A program made the position numbers and the translations under genes. Source: Rhizobium aethiopicum (GTDB taxonomy: Bacteria; Pseudomonadota; Alphaproteobacteria; Rhizobiales; Rhizobiaceae). From it: a DNA stretch of 64,000 nucleotides. This document shows, piece by piece, positions 16,610 to 27,700 of the stretch. The first letter of the stretch is position 1. Each line of letters starts with the position of its first letter. The notes beneath the pieces were generated by a model that was not told the DNA's origin, did no database searches, and worked only from the letters and a program-made list of their open reading frames with translations. The stretch covers positions 1-64,000 of the forward strand of contig NZ_FMAJ01000010.1 of NCBI RefSeq assembly GCF_900094625.1, given 5' to 3'.

Positions 16610-17365
16610 TCAGCTTATGAGACCGTGACGGAAGGCAAGCGCCACTGCCTGCTGCCTGTTCTTCGCCTTCAGCTTGTCCTGCAGACCGTTCATGTACCAG
16701 TCGACGGTATGGTTTGAGATCTTCAGCATCTTGCTGATCTCCATCGACGTCATGCCCGCGGCGAGATAATGCAGGATTTCCATCTCGCGCCGCGTCAGCG
16801 GCGTCTCCGTCGGCAGAACTGTCTCCAGCGCCTCCGCCTCACCCGTCAGGTCGAGGAATCTCCAGAACGCCTTGCGCGCCACGGCCTCGAACAGCGAGAT
16901 TTCCACCGGCGACAATTCGATCGGCTTGCCGCCGAGACTGAGGCTACCGAGAATGCCGTTGCGCCCATGGATCGGAAAGAGATACCCGTCCTCCAATCCA
17001 TGGCCGAAGGCATCTACCATCATCTGCTCCATGCGGCGCTGATGCGCGTCGCCGTGGAAGGCTGCCATGCTCTCCCGCCAGCGGAAAGGTCTTTGCGCAT
17101 GGGCGAGATAGCGCAGCCTCGGATCGATCCGGACATATTTTTTCGCTGCATATATCTGTAGCCATTGCTCCGGCCAGCGACCGGCAAGCGGCGCGGCCCG
17201 CAGTTCCAGTGTCTGCTGTGCCGGACTTTGCTGCAAATGTCGCAGCAGCCCGTAATACTCGAAACCGGAAGCGTGAAGGACCTGCTCGAGTTCGGTGACA
17301 ACGGCGTCCGGATTTGAACAAGCTTCCAAAATGACAAGCAATTGAATTAACGAATTAATATTCAC
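16610..17365 (-). CDS. LuxR-family regulator with autoinducer-binding-like domain
   Basis: Transcriptional regulator of 251 residues. The N-terminal half has the autoinducer-binding pattern: W and Y in EQWLQIYAAKKYVRIDP, then PFRW, and G in DGYLFPIHGRNG. These correspond to the conserved W/Y/D/W/G set of TraR and LuxR. The C-terminal LuxR helix-turn-helix (about 185-245) has LTRREMEILHYLAAGMTSMEIS and ISNHTVDWYMNGLQDKL. No luxI-type synthase is present in the window, so it is a LuxR solo that may sense acyl-homoserine lactones made elsewhere, or another ligand. It is divergent from ndvA by about 390 bases. Confidence 0.85.
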   Translation of the reverse strand: MNINSLIQLLVILEACSNPDAVVTELEQVLHASGFEYYGLLRHLQQSPAQQTLELRAAPLAGRWPEQWLQIYAAKKYVRIDPRLRYLAHAQRPFRWRESMAAFHGDAHQRRMEQMMVDAFGHGLEDGYLFPIHGRNGILGSLSLGGKPIELSPVEISLFEAVARKAFWRFLDLTGEAEALETVLPTETPLTRREMEILHYLAAGMTSMEISKMLKISNHTVDWYMNGLQDKLKAKNRQQAVALAFRHGLIS

Positions 17366-17752
17366 AAAAAACGCCCCTTGTTCGGACCTGATGCCCGCAT
17401 CGAGGCCGTTGGCGGCTTTTCAGATGGTCGCGGAACGGTCTACGTAAAAAAATGCAGTCTCTAATTTAATGCTGCGCTAAATATTAAATAAAATGCAAGC
17501 ACAAATTGTCGTGAGATATAATCGGGGTGTCATTGCGGCGCCAGGGCCCAATCCCGAAAAGATCTGAGGGGCCGGCGAACGATCCCCTGCGTTATCTTGT
17601 TGATGCAGCTCCGAATTCGCCAGAAGCTGCGGTTAGTGTGTAAGGTTATCTGTCCTCCGCCAAGCCCTGAATACGCCGTTAATCGCCGGTTCAGGTAGCC
17701 TTTTGTAGCATCGCGTCATCCCGTTTTTTCGCAGATGCACAAGAGGTTAGAC
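17366..17752. promoter_or_regulatory. Divergent luxR-like/ndvA promoter region
   Basis: No coding frame. The segment 17440-17520 is AT-rich and contains a TATAAT hexamer near 17516 on the plus strand. I cannot pair it with a good -35 box. No clear lux-box-like palindrome was found by eye. The ndvA side ends with AGAGG 7 bases before the GTG start. Confidence 0.45.
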
Positions 17753-19516
17753 GTGTCGCTATTCAAGGTCTATGCAAGAGCTCTGCGCTATCTTGGCGCC
17801 TATAAGCTCCGCGTATCCCTGGTCGTTATCGCCAACATTGTTCTGGCGACCATCACCATTGCGGAACCAATCCTGTTCGGTCGCATCATCGATGCGATCT
17901 CGGGCAAGGGTGAAGTCAAACCCATCCTCTTCATGTGGGCGGCCTTCGCCGTCTTCAACACCATCGCCTTCGTTCTGGTATCGCGCGAGGCAGACCGGCT
18001 TGCCCATGGCCGACGAGCAACTCTGCTGACGGAAGCCTTCGGCCGCATCATTTCCATGCCGCTCGCCTGGCACCATCAGCGCGGCACCTCCAACGCGCTG
18101 CATACGCTGCTGCGTGCCTGCGAGACGCTGTTCGGTCTCTGGCTGGAATTCATGCGCAACCACCTGTCGACGGTTATCGCGCTGGCCCTGCTGGTGCCGA
18201 CTGCAATGTCGATGGACTTGCGCCTTTCCGCCGTGCTCATCGTGCTGGGCGTTGCCTATTGGCTGATCGGTCGCGCGGTCATGAGCCGCACCAAGGATGG
18301 CCAGGCTTCGGTCGAAAACCATTACCATACCGTCTTCTCACATGTCAGCGACTCGATCAGCAACGTTTCCGTCCTGCATAGCTACAACCGCATAGAAGCC
18401 GAAACCAAGGCGTTGAAATCCTTCGCCAGCCGGCTGCTCGAAGCGCAGTATCCGGTGCTCGACTGGTGGGCGCTCGCCAGCGCTCTGAACCGCATGGCCT
18501 CGACCATTGCAATGATGGTGGTGCTGATCATCGGCACGATGCTTGTCCAGTCCGGCGAGCTGCGCGTCGGCGACGTCATTGCCTTCATCGGCTTTGCCAA
18601 CCTGCTGATCGCCCGTCTTGACCTGATGCGTCAATTCGCCACGCAGATCTTCGAGGCTCGTTCCAAGCTGCAGGATTTCTATACGCTCGAGGATTCGGTG
18701 CGTGAACGTGAAGAGCCGGCCGGCAACGGCGAGATCAAGAACGTCAAGGGTGCGGTCGAGTTCCGCGACGTCTCCTTCGGCTTCGGCAACAGCTCGCAGG
18801 GCCTGCACGGTGTCTCGTTCTCAGTAAAGGCAGGCCAGACGGTCGCCATCGTCGGCCCGACCGGCGCCGGCAAGACGACGCTGGTCAACCTGCTGCAGCG
18901 TGTCTACGACCCGCAGGGCGGCCAGATCCTCGTCGACGGCACCGACATCACCAAGGTGACCCGGAAGTCGCTGCGTCGTCATATTGCTACCGTCTTCCAG
19001 GATGCGGGCCTGCTGAACCGTTCGATCAGCGACAATATCCGCCTCGGCCGCGAAGGTGCGAGCGAGGAGGAGATGCGTCGTGCGGCCGAAGCCGCCGCCG
19101 CCGCCGACTTCATCGAGACGCGTGAGGATCGTTACGATACTCATGTCGGCGAACGCGGCAACAAGCTCTCCGGCGGCGAGCGTCAGCGCATCGCGATTGC
19201 CCGCGCCATCCTGAAGGATGCGCCGATCCTGGTGCTCGATGAGGCGACCTCGGCGCTCGACGTCGAAACCGAGGCCCGCGTCAAGGCCGCGATCGACAAT
19301 CTGCGGCAGAACCGCACCACCTTCATCATCGCGCACCGCCTCTCGACGGTCCGCGAAGCCGATATGGTGCTCTTCCTCGATGACGGGCGGGTCGTCGAGC
19401 AGGGCAGCTTCGACGAACTCAGCCACAGCAACGGCCGCTTCGCCGCTCTGCTGCGTGCCAGCGGCATCCTGACGGACGAAGAAGTCCGCAAGGCTCACGC
19501 CACCGAAGCCGCCTGA
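17753..19516 (+). CDS. ndvA: Cyclic beta-1,2-glucan ABC exporter NdvA (GTG start)
   Basis: Inner-membrane half-transporter that exports cyclic beta-1,2-glucan to the periplasm. It is needed for hypo-osmotic adaptation and nodule invasion in rhizobia. 587 residues: six membrane segments in about 1-310, then an ABC domain with Walker A GPTGAGKTT, signature LSGGERQR and Walker B ILVLDEATSALD. The GTG at 17753 has AGAGG at proper spacing and yields M-SLFKVYARALRYLGAYK, the family start; the upstream ATG at 17735 has no ribosome site. The neighbouring opgC and ndvB complete the glucan pathway. Confidence 0.96.
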   Translation: MSLFKVYARALRYLGAYKLRVSLVVIANIVLATITIAEPILFGRIIDAISGKGEVKPILFMWAAFAVFNTIAFVLVSREADRLAHGRRATLLTEAFGRIISMPLAWHHQRGTSNALHTLLRACETLFGLWLEFMRNHLSTVIALALLVPTAMSMDLRLSAVLIVLGVAYWLIGRAVMSRTKDGQASVENHYHTVFSHVSDSISNVSVLHSYNRIEAETKALKSFASRLLEAQYPVLDWWALASALNRMASTIAMMVVLIIGTMLVQSGELRVGDVIAFIGFANLLIARLDLMRQFATQIFEARSKLQDFYTLEDSVREREEPAGNGEIKNVKGAVEFRDVSFGFGNSSQGLHGVSFSVKAGQTVAIVGPTGAGKTTLVNLLQRVYDPQGGQILVDGTDITKVTRKSLRRHIATVFQDAGLLNRSISDNIRLGREGASEEEMRRAAEAAAAADFIETREDRYDTHVGERGNKLSGGERQRIAIARAILKDAPILVLDEATSALDVETEARVKAAIDNLRQNRTTFIIAHRLSTVREADMVLFLDDGRVVEQGSFDELSHSNGRFAALLRASGILTDEEVRKAHATEAA

Positions 19517-19540
19517 TCGCTTCGGAATTCCGAGACAAGG

Positions 19541-19571
19541 CCGGAAGGGCGATGCTCTTCCGGTCTTTTAT
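19541..19571 (+). terminator. Rho-independent terminator of ndvA
   Basis: CCGGAAGGGC pairs with GCTCTTCCGG around a GAT loop (one G-T wobble), followed by TCTTTTATTT. It lies 25 bases after the ndvA stop. Confidence 0.85.
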
Positions 19572-19897
19572 TTGTCTGGGGTAGCGGAACACGTTCGCCC
19601 CCTCCGTCCCGCCGGCCACCTCCCCACCAGGCGAGATCGGAGGCGAGATTACTGAGCAAAGAGTAATTCGCGCCTAAAGGCTGCGACGACCGTCTGCTGT
19701 TCGGCTGCAGCCATTCTCCCACCAGCCGTACGCTTGTCGTGAAGAGGCGGTCGACCGCCCGGTCACCGGCTTGGCCCTCGAGCTTAGCGAGGACACGCGC
19801 CGCCGGTCCACATCCGAACCCGTTCGAGCCCAGAGAATGCTTTAATCCAAGCCGGAAAGGCACTAACCTGTTGCTAGCCGACATCCAGGAGAGCGAC
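19572..19897. other. Non-coding stretch between ndvA and the VOC gene
   Basis: No frame here has convincing codon bias. An imperfect hairpin (AGGCG...TTACT / AGTAA...CGCCT) lies at 19641-19675. The rest is GC-rich without a recognised element. The VOC-gene promoter must be near its 3' end. Confidence 0.4.
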
Positions 19898-20251
19898 ATG
19901 AAAGTCCTGCGCATCGTCGCCAATGTCCAGGCGCCTGACATGACGGCCGCCAAACGCTTTTATCAGGATATTCTTGGGCTCGAGCTGGTGATGGATCTCG
20001 GCTGGATCGTTACGTTCGGGACGAATACTTCCATGAAGGTTCAGTTGAGCGTCGCCAGCCAAGGCGGCTCCGGGACCCCGGTGCCCGATCTTTCCATCGA
20101 GGTGGATGATCTCGACGGCGCGCTCAAGGCGATGTCGGCCGCTGGCGTTCCGATCGAATACGGTCCGGCCGACGAACCCTGGGGCGTCAGGCGTTTCTAC
20201 GTGCGCGATCCGCTCGACCGGCTGGTCAACATTCTCGTTCATAAAAATTGA
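19898..20251 (+). CDS. VOC (glyoxalase/bleomycin-resistance) family protein
   Basis: A 117-residue single-module vicinal-oxygen-chelate protein. Features are ANVQAPDMTAAKRFYQDILGL (split at about 7-27), the central D..IEVDDLDGALKAM, and the terminal strand FYVRDPLDRLVNILVH. Such small proteins act as dimers with a metal at the interface and cover isomerases, dioxygenases and resistance proteins. Nothing nearby narrows the role. CAGGAG lies 7 bases before the ATG at 19898, which fixes the start. Confidence 0.85.
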   Translation: MKVLRIVANVQAPDMTAAKRFYQDILGLELVMDLGWIVTFGTNTSMKVQLSVASQGGSGTPVPDLSIEVDDLDGALKAMSAAGVPIEYGPADEPWGVRRFYVRDPLDRLVNILVHKN

Positions 20252-20261
20252 GCCGAGGGAT

Positions 20262-20352
20262 TACAGCGTTGCGCGTCTTTTCAGACACGCGACGGACGCT
20301 GCAACACTTTCGGTCTAAGCGTCCTTTCCAATCGATGCCGATTTCGGGCGCG
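20262..20352 (-). repeat. RIME-like bipartite palindromic repeat, copy 3 (inverted, degenerate)
   Basis: Read on the minus strand, an AAATCGGCATCGATT core is followed by a linker ending AAGTGTTG. A CAGCG/CGCTG-ended hairpin with an inner GCGTGTCTGAAAAGACGCGC then follows. The order and wording match copies 1 and 2, with several changes in the first palindrome. It lies between the convergent VOC and opgC genes. Confidence 0.6.
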
Positions 20353-20360
20353 AGCCGCTC

Positions 20361-21599
20361 CTATTTCCGATTGGTCCGGCGATAGGTATTCGCTGCTCTG
20401 CCAACGGGCACAGGCACCGGGACGGTGGCAATCTCCGTCACGAGCTTGTTCTTGATTTTGCCGAGCTGGCGTTTGTGCTCGAGGTAGTAGGCATAGGCGA
20501 ATTGCGTCGCGATGCCTGATATGACGAAGAGCGGGCCGACCAACGGATCCCTATTGGTGATGTAGAGCACGACCTGGCCGACCATAGCGAGGATTGTGCC
20601 GGCGACGAAGATGTTCAGCGAATGGCGGCCGAGGATCGTCAGCGGGTGGTCGGCGGGACGCCGCAGGAGGCGCGAGAACGATGGTATGCTAATGATGAGA
20701 TAGGTCAGCGCCAGCACATGCAGCAGCCGCGGCAGCGACAGGAAGGTCTTGTCGAAACCGGTGATGACGGTGGGCAGGCCGAGCGCAGCCAACGAATTGC
20801 CGAAAATCCAGAGATGGCCGGTTACCCAGACGAAGGACAACAGGACATAGAAGGCGGCAGCCGCAAACAACAAAGGATGCCGTGGGATCGTGCCGCCGCG
20901 CTTGATATGCATCATCGACACAATCCCGATCGAAAACAGGAACTGCCAGGAGAGCGGGTTGAGGAACCAGTAGCCCTCTATCAGCATATTGTGCGGCGCC
21001 ACCTCGTAAATGCCGGCGAGCAGCCAGACCGTGCCGGAAACGGCGAGCGCCAGCAGCGGGCTTCGCTCGTTGAGGAGCAAGATGATCGGCACCATCAGCA
21101 ACAGTGCCCCATACATCGGCAGGATATTGTTGTAGCCGATCTGGTGACCGAGCAGGAGCAGCGCCGGTATGCCTTCCTTCAGGTTCATCAAAACCGCCAG
21201 AATATTGATCTCGACCAGCAGCCCCGGCCGGTGAAACAGCCAGGCACCACAGATGAAGAGCGCCAGCGTCATGAATGTCGTGATCATGTGGGCGAGGTAG
21301 AGCGTGAATGCCCGCTTTGCTGCCTTGATCGCCGTTGCGAGCCGCTTGCCGGGCTCGAAGCGGCTTCCGTAAGCAAGGCCGACGGCAATGCCCGATATCA
21401 GCACGAAGGCTTCCGCGGCATCGGAGAAGCCGAAATTCTTCGTCGTCGCATATTCGAAGATCTGTCCGGGAACATGGTTGATGAAGATCATGATCAGGGC
21501 TAGGCCACGCAGCACATCAAGCCGTGTATCGCGCCCCTGCGCAGTTGCGGATGGGGAACTGCGCTCGGCGCCGATAGCTTCGGTCAGCGTGCTTGCCAT
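20361..21599 (-). CDS. opgC: OpgC-family glucan succinyltransferase
   Basis: Integral membrane acyltransferase of about 412 residues with about ten hydrophobic segments. It has the OpgC signature start RLDVLRGLALIMIFINHVPGQ and DAAEAFVLISGIAVGLAYG. In proteobacteria OpgC adds succinyl groups to periplasmic glucans; in rhizobia and relatives this means cyclic beta-1,2-glucan. The start is set at the ATG 21597-21599 by AGGAG 7 bases upstream; the longer frame upstream lacks conservation. Its position between ndvA and ndvB strongly supports a role in modifying the glucan they make and export. Confidence 0.9.
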   Translation of the reverse strand: MASTLTEAIGAERSSPSATAQGRDTRLDVLRGLALIMIFINHVPGQIFEYATTKNFGFSDAAEAFVLISGIAVGLAYGSRFEPGKRLATAIKAAKRAFTLYLAHMITTFMTLALFICGAWLFHRPGLLVEINILAVLMNLKEGIPALLLLGHQIGYNNILPMYGALLLMVPIILLLNERSPLLALAVSGTVWLLAGIYEVAPHNMLIEGYWFLNPLSWQFLFSIGIVSMMHIKRGGTIPRHPLLFAAAAFYVLLSFVWVTGHLWIFGNSLAALGLPTVITGFDKTFLSLPRLLHVLALTYLIISIPSFSRLLRRPADHPLTILGRHSLNIFVAGTILAMVGQVVLYITNRDPLVGPLFVISGIATQFAYAYYLEHKRQLGKIKNKLVTEIATVPVPVPVGRAANTYRRTNRK

Positions 21600-21700
21600 G
21601 GGGTGTCTCCTGTTGTCCGATTTGCAAACGCGACGACGGCCAAAAGGGTTCCCTTTTGGCCGTTCGCGAATCGCCGTCATGTCAGCGTGGAGAAACGCTT

Positions 21701-24700
21701 TTATCCGAGCGGATATCCCTCTTCGGGATCGGCGACTTCGCTGCCGTTGATCGACAGAGTGTAGCCGCTGGCATTGGACGCTTTTGAGACCGAAATGCGG
21801 TATTTGCCGCCGTCGCGCTCCACCTCTGCCGCAAAACCGTCCCATTCCGACGGGAGCGACGGACGCACGTAAAGCCTGCCGTTCTGCAACCGGATACCGA
21901 GAAGGCCCTCGACCGCGGCGCGGTAAAGCCAGCCGGCCGATCCGGTATACCAGGTCCAGCCGCCACGCGACGCATAGGGCTCATGCCCATAGACATCGGC
22001 TGCCACGACATAGGGTTCTACCCGGTATTTTTCGGCCGAAGCCTTGTCGAGTGCATGCGTGATCGGATTGAGGATCTGGAAGCAGCGTAACGCGTCGTCG
22101 CCCCGCTTCAGTTCGGCGAGCGCCATCACCACCCATGTCGCGGCGTGGGTATATTGCCCCCCGTTTTCGCGCACGCCCGGCGGATAGGCCTTGATGTAAC
22201 CGGGATCCCTGGCGGAATTGACGAATGGCGGCGTGAACAGCCGGATGATGCGCGCCTCCTCATCGACCAGTTGGTCGAGCACCGCATCCATCGCCTTTCC
22301 GGCACGGGCCGCGTCGCCCTCGCCGGACAGAACGCTCCAGGATTGCGCGATCGAATCGATCCGGCATTCCGGGCTCTCCTTGGAACCGAGCAGCGCGCCG
22401 TCGTCGAACGTGCCGCGGCGATAATAGCCGCCGTCCCAGCCAGCCGTTTCAAGGGCCTTCTTCAACTCGGCGAGATGCGCCGACCAGCGCCCCGCGCGGG
22501 CCGTATCGCCGCGCTCTTCGGCATAGGGGATAAAGGAGCGCAATGCCCCGGCCAGGAACCAGCCGAGCCAGACGCTGGTGCCGCGCCCGCCGATGCCGAC
22601 GCGGTTCATGCCGTCGTTCCAGTCGCCGCCGAGGAACAGCGGCAGGCCGTTCGCGCCCTTGCGCGCGATGGCGAGGTCGAGCGCCAGCGCCGCATGTTCG
22701 TAGACGCTCGCTTTGTCCTCCGAAATCTCCGGCTTGTAGAAGGAGTCGTGCTGACCTTCGAGAAGAGCGGGGCCTTCCAGGAAGGCAAGCTCCTCGTCGA
22801 GCACGCTCTTGTCGCCGGTGACGCTGCAATAATGATGGATCGCATAGCTCAGCCAGACGACGTCGTCCGAGATCAATGTGCGAACGCCGGCACCCGTTCC
22901 CGGCAGCCACCAATGCTGCACGTCACCTTCGCGGAACTGGCGCGAGGCGGCGTTCAGGATCTGCCGCCGGGCGATCGAAGGTTCGTGCAGCAGGAACGCC
23001 AACGTGTCCTGCAACTGGTCGCGGAAACCGAAGGCGCCGCTTGCCTGATAGAAGGCGGTGCGGGCCATGATGCGGCAGCCAAGGCTCTGATAGGGCAGCC
23101 AGGTGTTGACGAGATTGTTCATCCCGCGATCCGGTGTCGAGATCTGCAGCCTGCCGGTGAAATCCCGCCAGAAGGCGCGGTTAGCCTCGACCGCATCGTC
23201 GAACGAAGTCTTGCGGATATCCGCGATCAGGACGCGTGCTTCTGCTTCCGTCGGCGTATCGCCAAGGAAGAAGGTGATGTCGCGCTCTTCGCCGGCCGCG
23301 AGTTCGATGTCGAATGCCAGAGCCGCAGCCGGATCGCCATCGAGTTCGGTGGCACCCGAAAGGGCGGCTGCGGCGCTGACGGCTTGCGGCGCCTGGATCG
23401 TTCCCGCCTTGCCGATGAATTCGCGCCGGCTTGCCGAGAAGCTCGAAAGCGTCTCGCTCGCCGCGAAGAAGGCCGTCCGGCTGGAAAAATCGATGCTGTA
23501 AGGATTGGTGGCAAACAGCGCCCCGATCTCCTCGTCATGCTTCGACAGGATGAAGGGTGCCGTGCGTCCGGGATTGCTGCCGAGAACCCATTCGACGTAA
23601 CCATAGAGACGCAGCTTGCGGCCGGTCGAACCGGTGTTGCGCAGACGCAGGCGCTGCAGTTTCACCGGCTTCTCGCGGTCGATCGTCTGTGTCAGCTCGA
23701 GCGCGATCTCGTGCTGAACGGTGGAGAAGACCGAATAGCCGAGCCCGTGACGGGCTTCGAAACGAATGTCCGGCCGGCGCGAAAGCGCTGCGAACGGCGT
23801 CATGACGGCGCCGCTTTCGAGATCGGCGAGATAGAAGGCCTCACCCGATCGGTTGACCACCGCATCGTTCGACCAGGAGGTCAGCTGATAATCGCGCGAA
23901 TTGACGCTCCAGGTGAAACCTGCGCCTTCGGCCGACACGTGGAAACCGAACCTGTCGTTGGAGATGACGTTGATCCAGGGCTGGGGCGTCGCATGACCTC
24001 CGGGCAGGCGGACGACATATTCGCGGCCATCGCGGGCAAAGCCGCCAATGCCGTTCCAGAAGTCGAGGTCGCCTTCCTCCTCAATGGCAACCGCCGGCAC
24101 CACCGGCGGCGGCGCCGGTGCGATGCGCTTGACCGGCGCCCTGTTGCGCTCGGCGCGCTCCATTTCCTGCAGTTCATCCTTTGACGGTGCAAAGAGGGCG
24201 ACGGCGCGATTGATCTGGTCGACCACCTTGCCGTTCTTCGCATGCAAGGTGACGCGGGAAGCCGCGATCAGTGCGTTGTAGGTGCTCTCCTCCATCAGGT
24301 CCTTGCGAACCGCGAAAATATGCTGGCGCAAGCCATCGGCCTGTCCCATGCGGCGTACGTTCTCGCACATGGCGTCGAGGGCGTGCTGCATGTCCTGCGC
24401 GTAGGAGGAGGCGCGTTCGTTCATAATGACGAGATCGGCGGTGACGCCACGCGAGCGCAGATATTCCTGCGCCAGCAGTGCCTCGCGGGCGATATCGAGA
24501 TCCATGTCGTCGTTGACGCGCAGCGTGAAGATCGGGAAATCGCCGGAGATCGCCAGCGGCCAGAGCGCCGACTGCGATTGCAGGCCAGCCTCGACCGTCG
24601 CCTCGTCCTTGCGCAGCTGCATGTCGGGATAGACGAGGTAGCGTCCGAGATGCTGGAAGGCGGCCGCCTGCTGCGAGGTGACGCCGACATGGCGCATCTG

Positions 24701-27700
24701 CACCTGCGTGCGCGTCCAGGCCTGGACGAGCTCATGGTTGAAGGCATCGGGGTGACGGTAGCGGTTGACCGCCTTGTCGACCTCCTCGCGGCTTGGCGCG
24801 GCGATCGTCCAGAAGAACACGCTGACCTTCTTGCCGGCCGGCACACGCACCGTGCGGCGCAACGACATGACGGGGTCGAGCACGAAACCGTCGCTGCCGG
24901 AAAGTGTCGCGCCCGGATCGAAGGCCGCCGCATCGGCAAGGCTGCGGCCACGACCGATGAATGTGCGCCGGTCGGTCTCGAATTCGGTGTGACGGGTGTC
25001 GCCGGCATTGTCGACGATCAGATGCGCGAGGCTGATGTTCGGCTCGTTCGGATCACGCTTATTGCGTTCGGCGCGGATGACGTCGCCGCGCTTGCCGATC
25101 TCGGTCTTGACGAACATGCGGGCGAACGCCGGATGCGCGTTGTCGGTATCATCAGCGGTGATCACCGGTTCAAGATAGGACGTGACCTCGATGAAGCGGT
25201 CTTCCCCACCCATGTTGAGCAGGGTGACACGGCGGGCTTCGGCATCGTGCTCGGTCGCGATGATGCACTCCACCTCGCTCGTCAGGTCGCCGACCGTCTT
25301 GGTGAACTGCGCCTTCTCGTCGGCGAATTCGACCTTTATCTTTTCACCCTCGACACCCTTCGGCTCCGCTGTCGCCGACCACCATTCGTTGGTGGCGGTG
25401 TCGCGCAGGAAGATGAAGGTGCCCCAGCGGTCTTCGGTCGGATCGGCTTTCCAGCGGGAAACGGAAAGACCGTTCCAGCGGGAATAACCGGCGCCCGTCG
25501 CGGTCAGCATCAGCGAGTAATGACCGTTCGAAAGGAAGACGAGTTCGCGGTCGCGCGAAAGGGGATCACTGATCTTTCTGATTTCCGGCCGCAGCAGATC
25601 GTCCTGGATGCTGGCCGGCGTATCAGATTCGTGCTTGCCGCTCATGACGGGAATGTCGCGCGGCGCCTTTTCCTGCAGCAGAAGTTCCGCCGCCTCGATG
25701 ACTGGGTCGGAGTGGAAGAGCTCACGCAGATGGCCGTTGAAGGCAACATTGGCGACGGCCGCGATCGACATGCCGTGATGGTGCGCATAATAATTGTAGA
25801 CCACCGCGCATTTCTTGCCTTCCGGCACGCGCGTCGGCGTGAAATCGACTGCGTCATGGAAGCCGAACTTGCCGAGCGCGCCGACCTTACGCAGCCTCTG
25901 CAGATTTTCGAGCGCGCCCGGCGGGTCGTACTGGCTGGCGAGCAGCGATGCATAAGGCGCGATGACGGCATTGTGGCCGAGGCCGCGCTTCAAGCCGAGC
26001 GTCGGCACGCCGAAATTCGTGTACTGGTAATTGAGGTTATGGTCGCGAGCATTGAAGGCCGCTTCCGAAATGCCCCACGGGATACCGAGCTTGCGGGCGT
26101 AATTCATCTGCTCAACCACCACCAGATTGTTGGTCTGGTTGAGAATGCCTCCGCCGCGTTCCTGCATGACGAGCGGCGGCATCAGATATTCGAACATCGA
26201 GCCGGACCAGGAAACCAGCGCGCCGCGTGAACCCACAGGCACGACTTGTCGGCCGAGGCGGTACCAGTGCTCGGTCGGCAGATCGCCCTTGGCGATGCCG
26301 AAGAGGCTGGTCAGACGGCATTCCGAGGCGAGAAGGTCATAGCAGGCCTGATCGAGCTCACCGCTTTCGACGCGGTAGCCGATCGACAGCAGGCGCCGTT
26401 CCGGCCGGAACAGGAAGCCGAAATCCATCGAGAAGGCGAGATCGCGCGCCTTGTCGCGCAACGCCACCAGGCGCGGCCTGAGCGCATCGACTTTCGAAAG
26501 ATCGAAGGTGCTGTCGGAAATATGCGCTTCGCAAACCCGCACCAGCGACGCCGCCCATTGGGTGACCTCTTCGCTCTGCTTCGACTTGACCTCATGGTCA
26601 AGATTGGCGGCGAGCTTCTCGATGTCGCGGGCAAGAACGGCGAGGTTGATGATGCGGATCGAGGCGAATTCATGCTCGCGCTTGACGGCGGCAAGCGCAT
26701 TCTGGAAGCCGACGATGCGCTCTTCCAGGCGCCGGCGCAGCGGGCGCACTGTCTTGCGGTCGTCGGGCAGGTCCGCCAGCACCTCGCCGAGAATGCCGGC
26801 GGTGTCACCGACGCCGTCGAGATTGCCCTGCATGTGGGCAGAGGGGGCCTCGGCCCAGTTGCGGCAGGCCGAGGAAATGGCGATCAGATGGCCGGCGAGA
26901 TTGCCGCTGTCGACGGCAGAGACGTAACGCGGCCCGAGCGTCTGCAGCGTATCAGTGTGATACCAGTTGAACAGATGCCCGCGGAATTTCTCCATCCTGT
27001 CGACCGTGGCGATCGTCTGCTCCAGCCGCTCGAGCGTCTCCTCGAAGGAGAACCAGCCGAAATGCCGGCCGGAAACGACGGAGAGCAGATAGACGCCGAT
27101 ATTGGTCGGCGAGGTGCGGGCCGCGACGATGACATGCGGCGTTTCCTGAATATTATCGGGCGGCAGATAATTCTGCTCGGGAGTCGTGAAGGTCTCGAAA
27201 TACCGCCAGGTGCGCCGGGCGATCTTGCGCAGTTCGCTGGACACGGAATCGGCGACTTCGAGGCGGTCTTCGGTCTCCGCCGACTGGCTGACATACCAGG
27301 CGACGACAGGCGAGAGGATCCACAGCAGCGCAAAGGGGATGCCGACAAGGAAAGCGTTGTCGCCGGGCAGAGCTGCGAAAGCGAGCGCCAGCAGCGCCAG
27401 CACCGGCGCATGCCACATCTGCTTGTAATAAGAGGCGAGGGTGCCTTGGCCGCCGGCCTGAACGCTGGCGGCGGTCCGCCACTGCAGCATCAGCTTGCGG
27501 CTGACGAACAGGCGGTAGAGCGAGCGGCCGATCGCATCCGCCATCATCGCCGCCGAATCGGCGATGAATACGATGCGCAATGCTACCTGCGCATTGGCAG
27601 CGGTGATGTCCGACCAGACCGTGTAGAGATGGGCGCGGGCGACGATATCGCTGGTGCGCGGAATGATGCCGTTGATGAGCGACAGCGTCGGCGCCACGAA

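Noticed and set aside
19495..19953. 152-residue minus-strand frame after ndvA
   Set aside because: It starts inside the VOC gene on the other strand, crosses the ndvA terminator and shows no family features.
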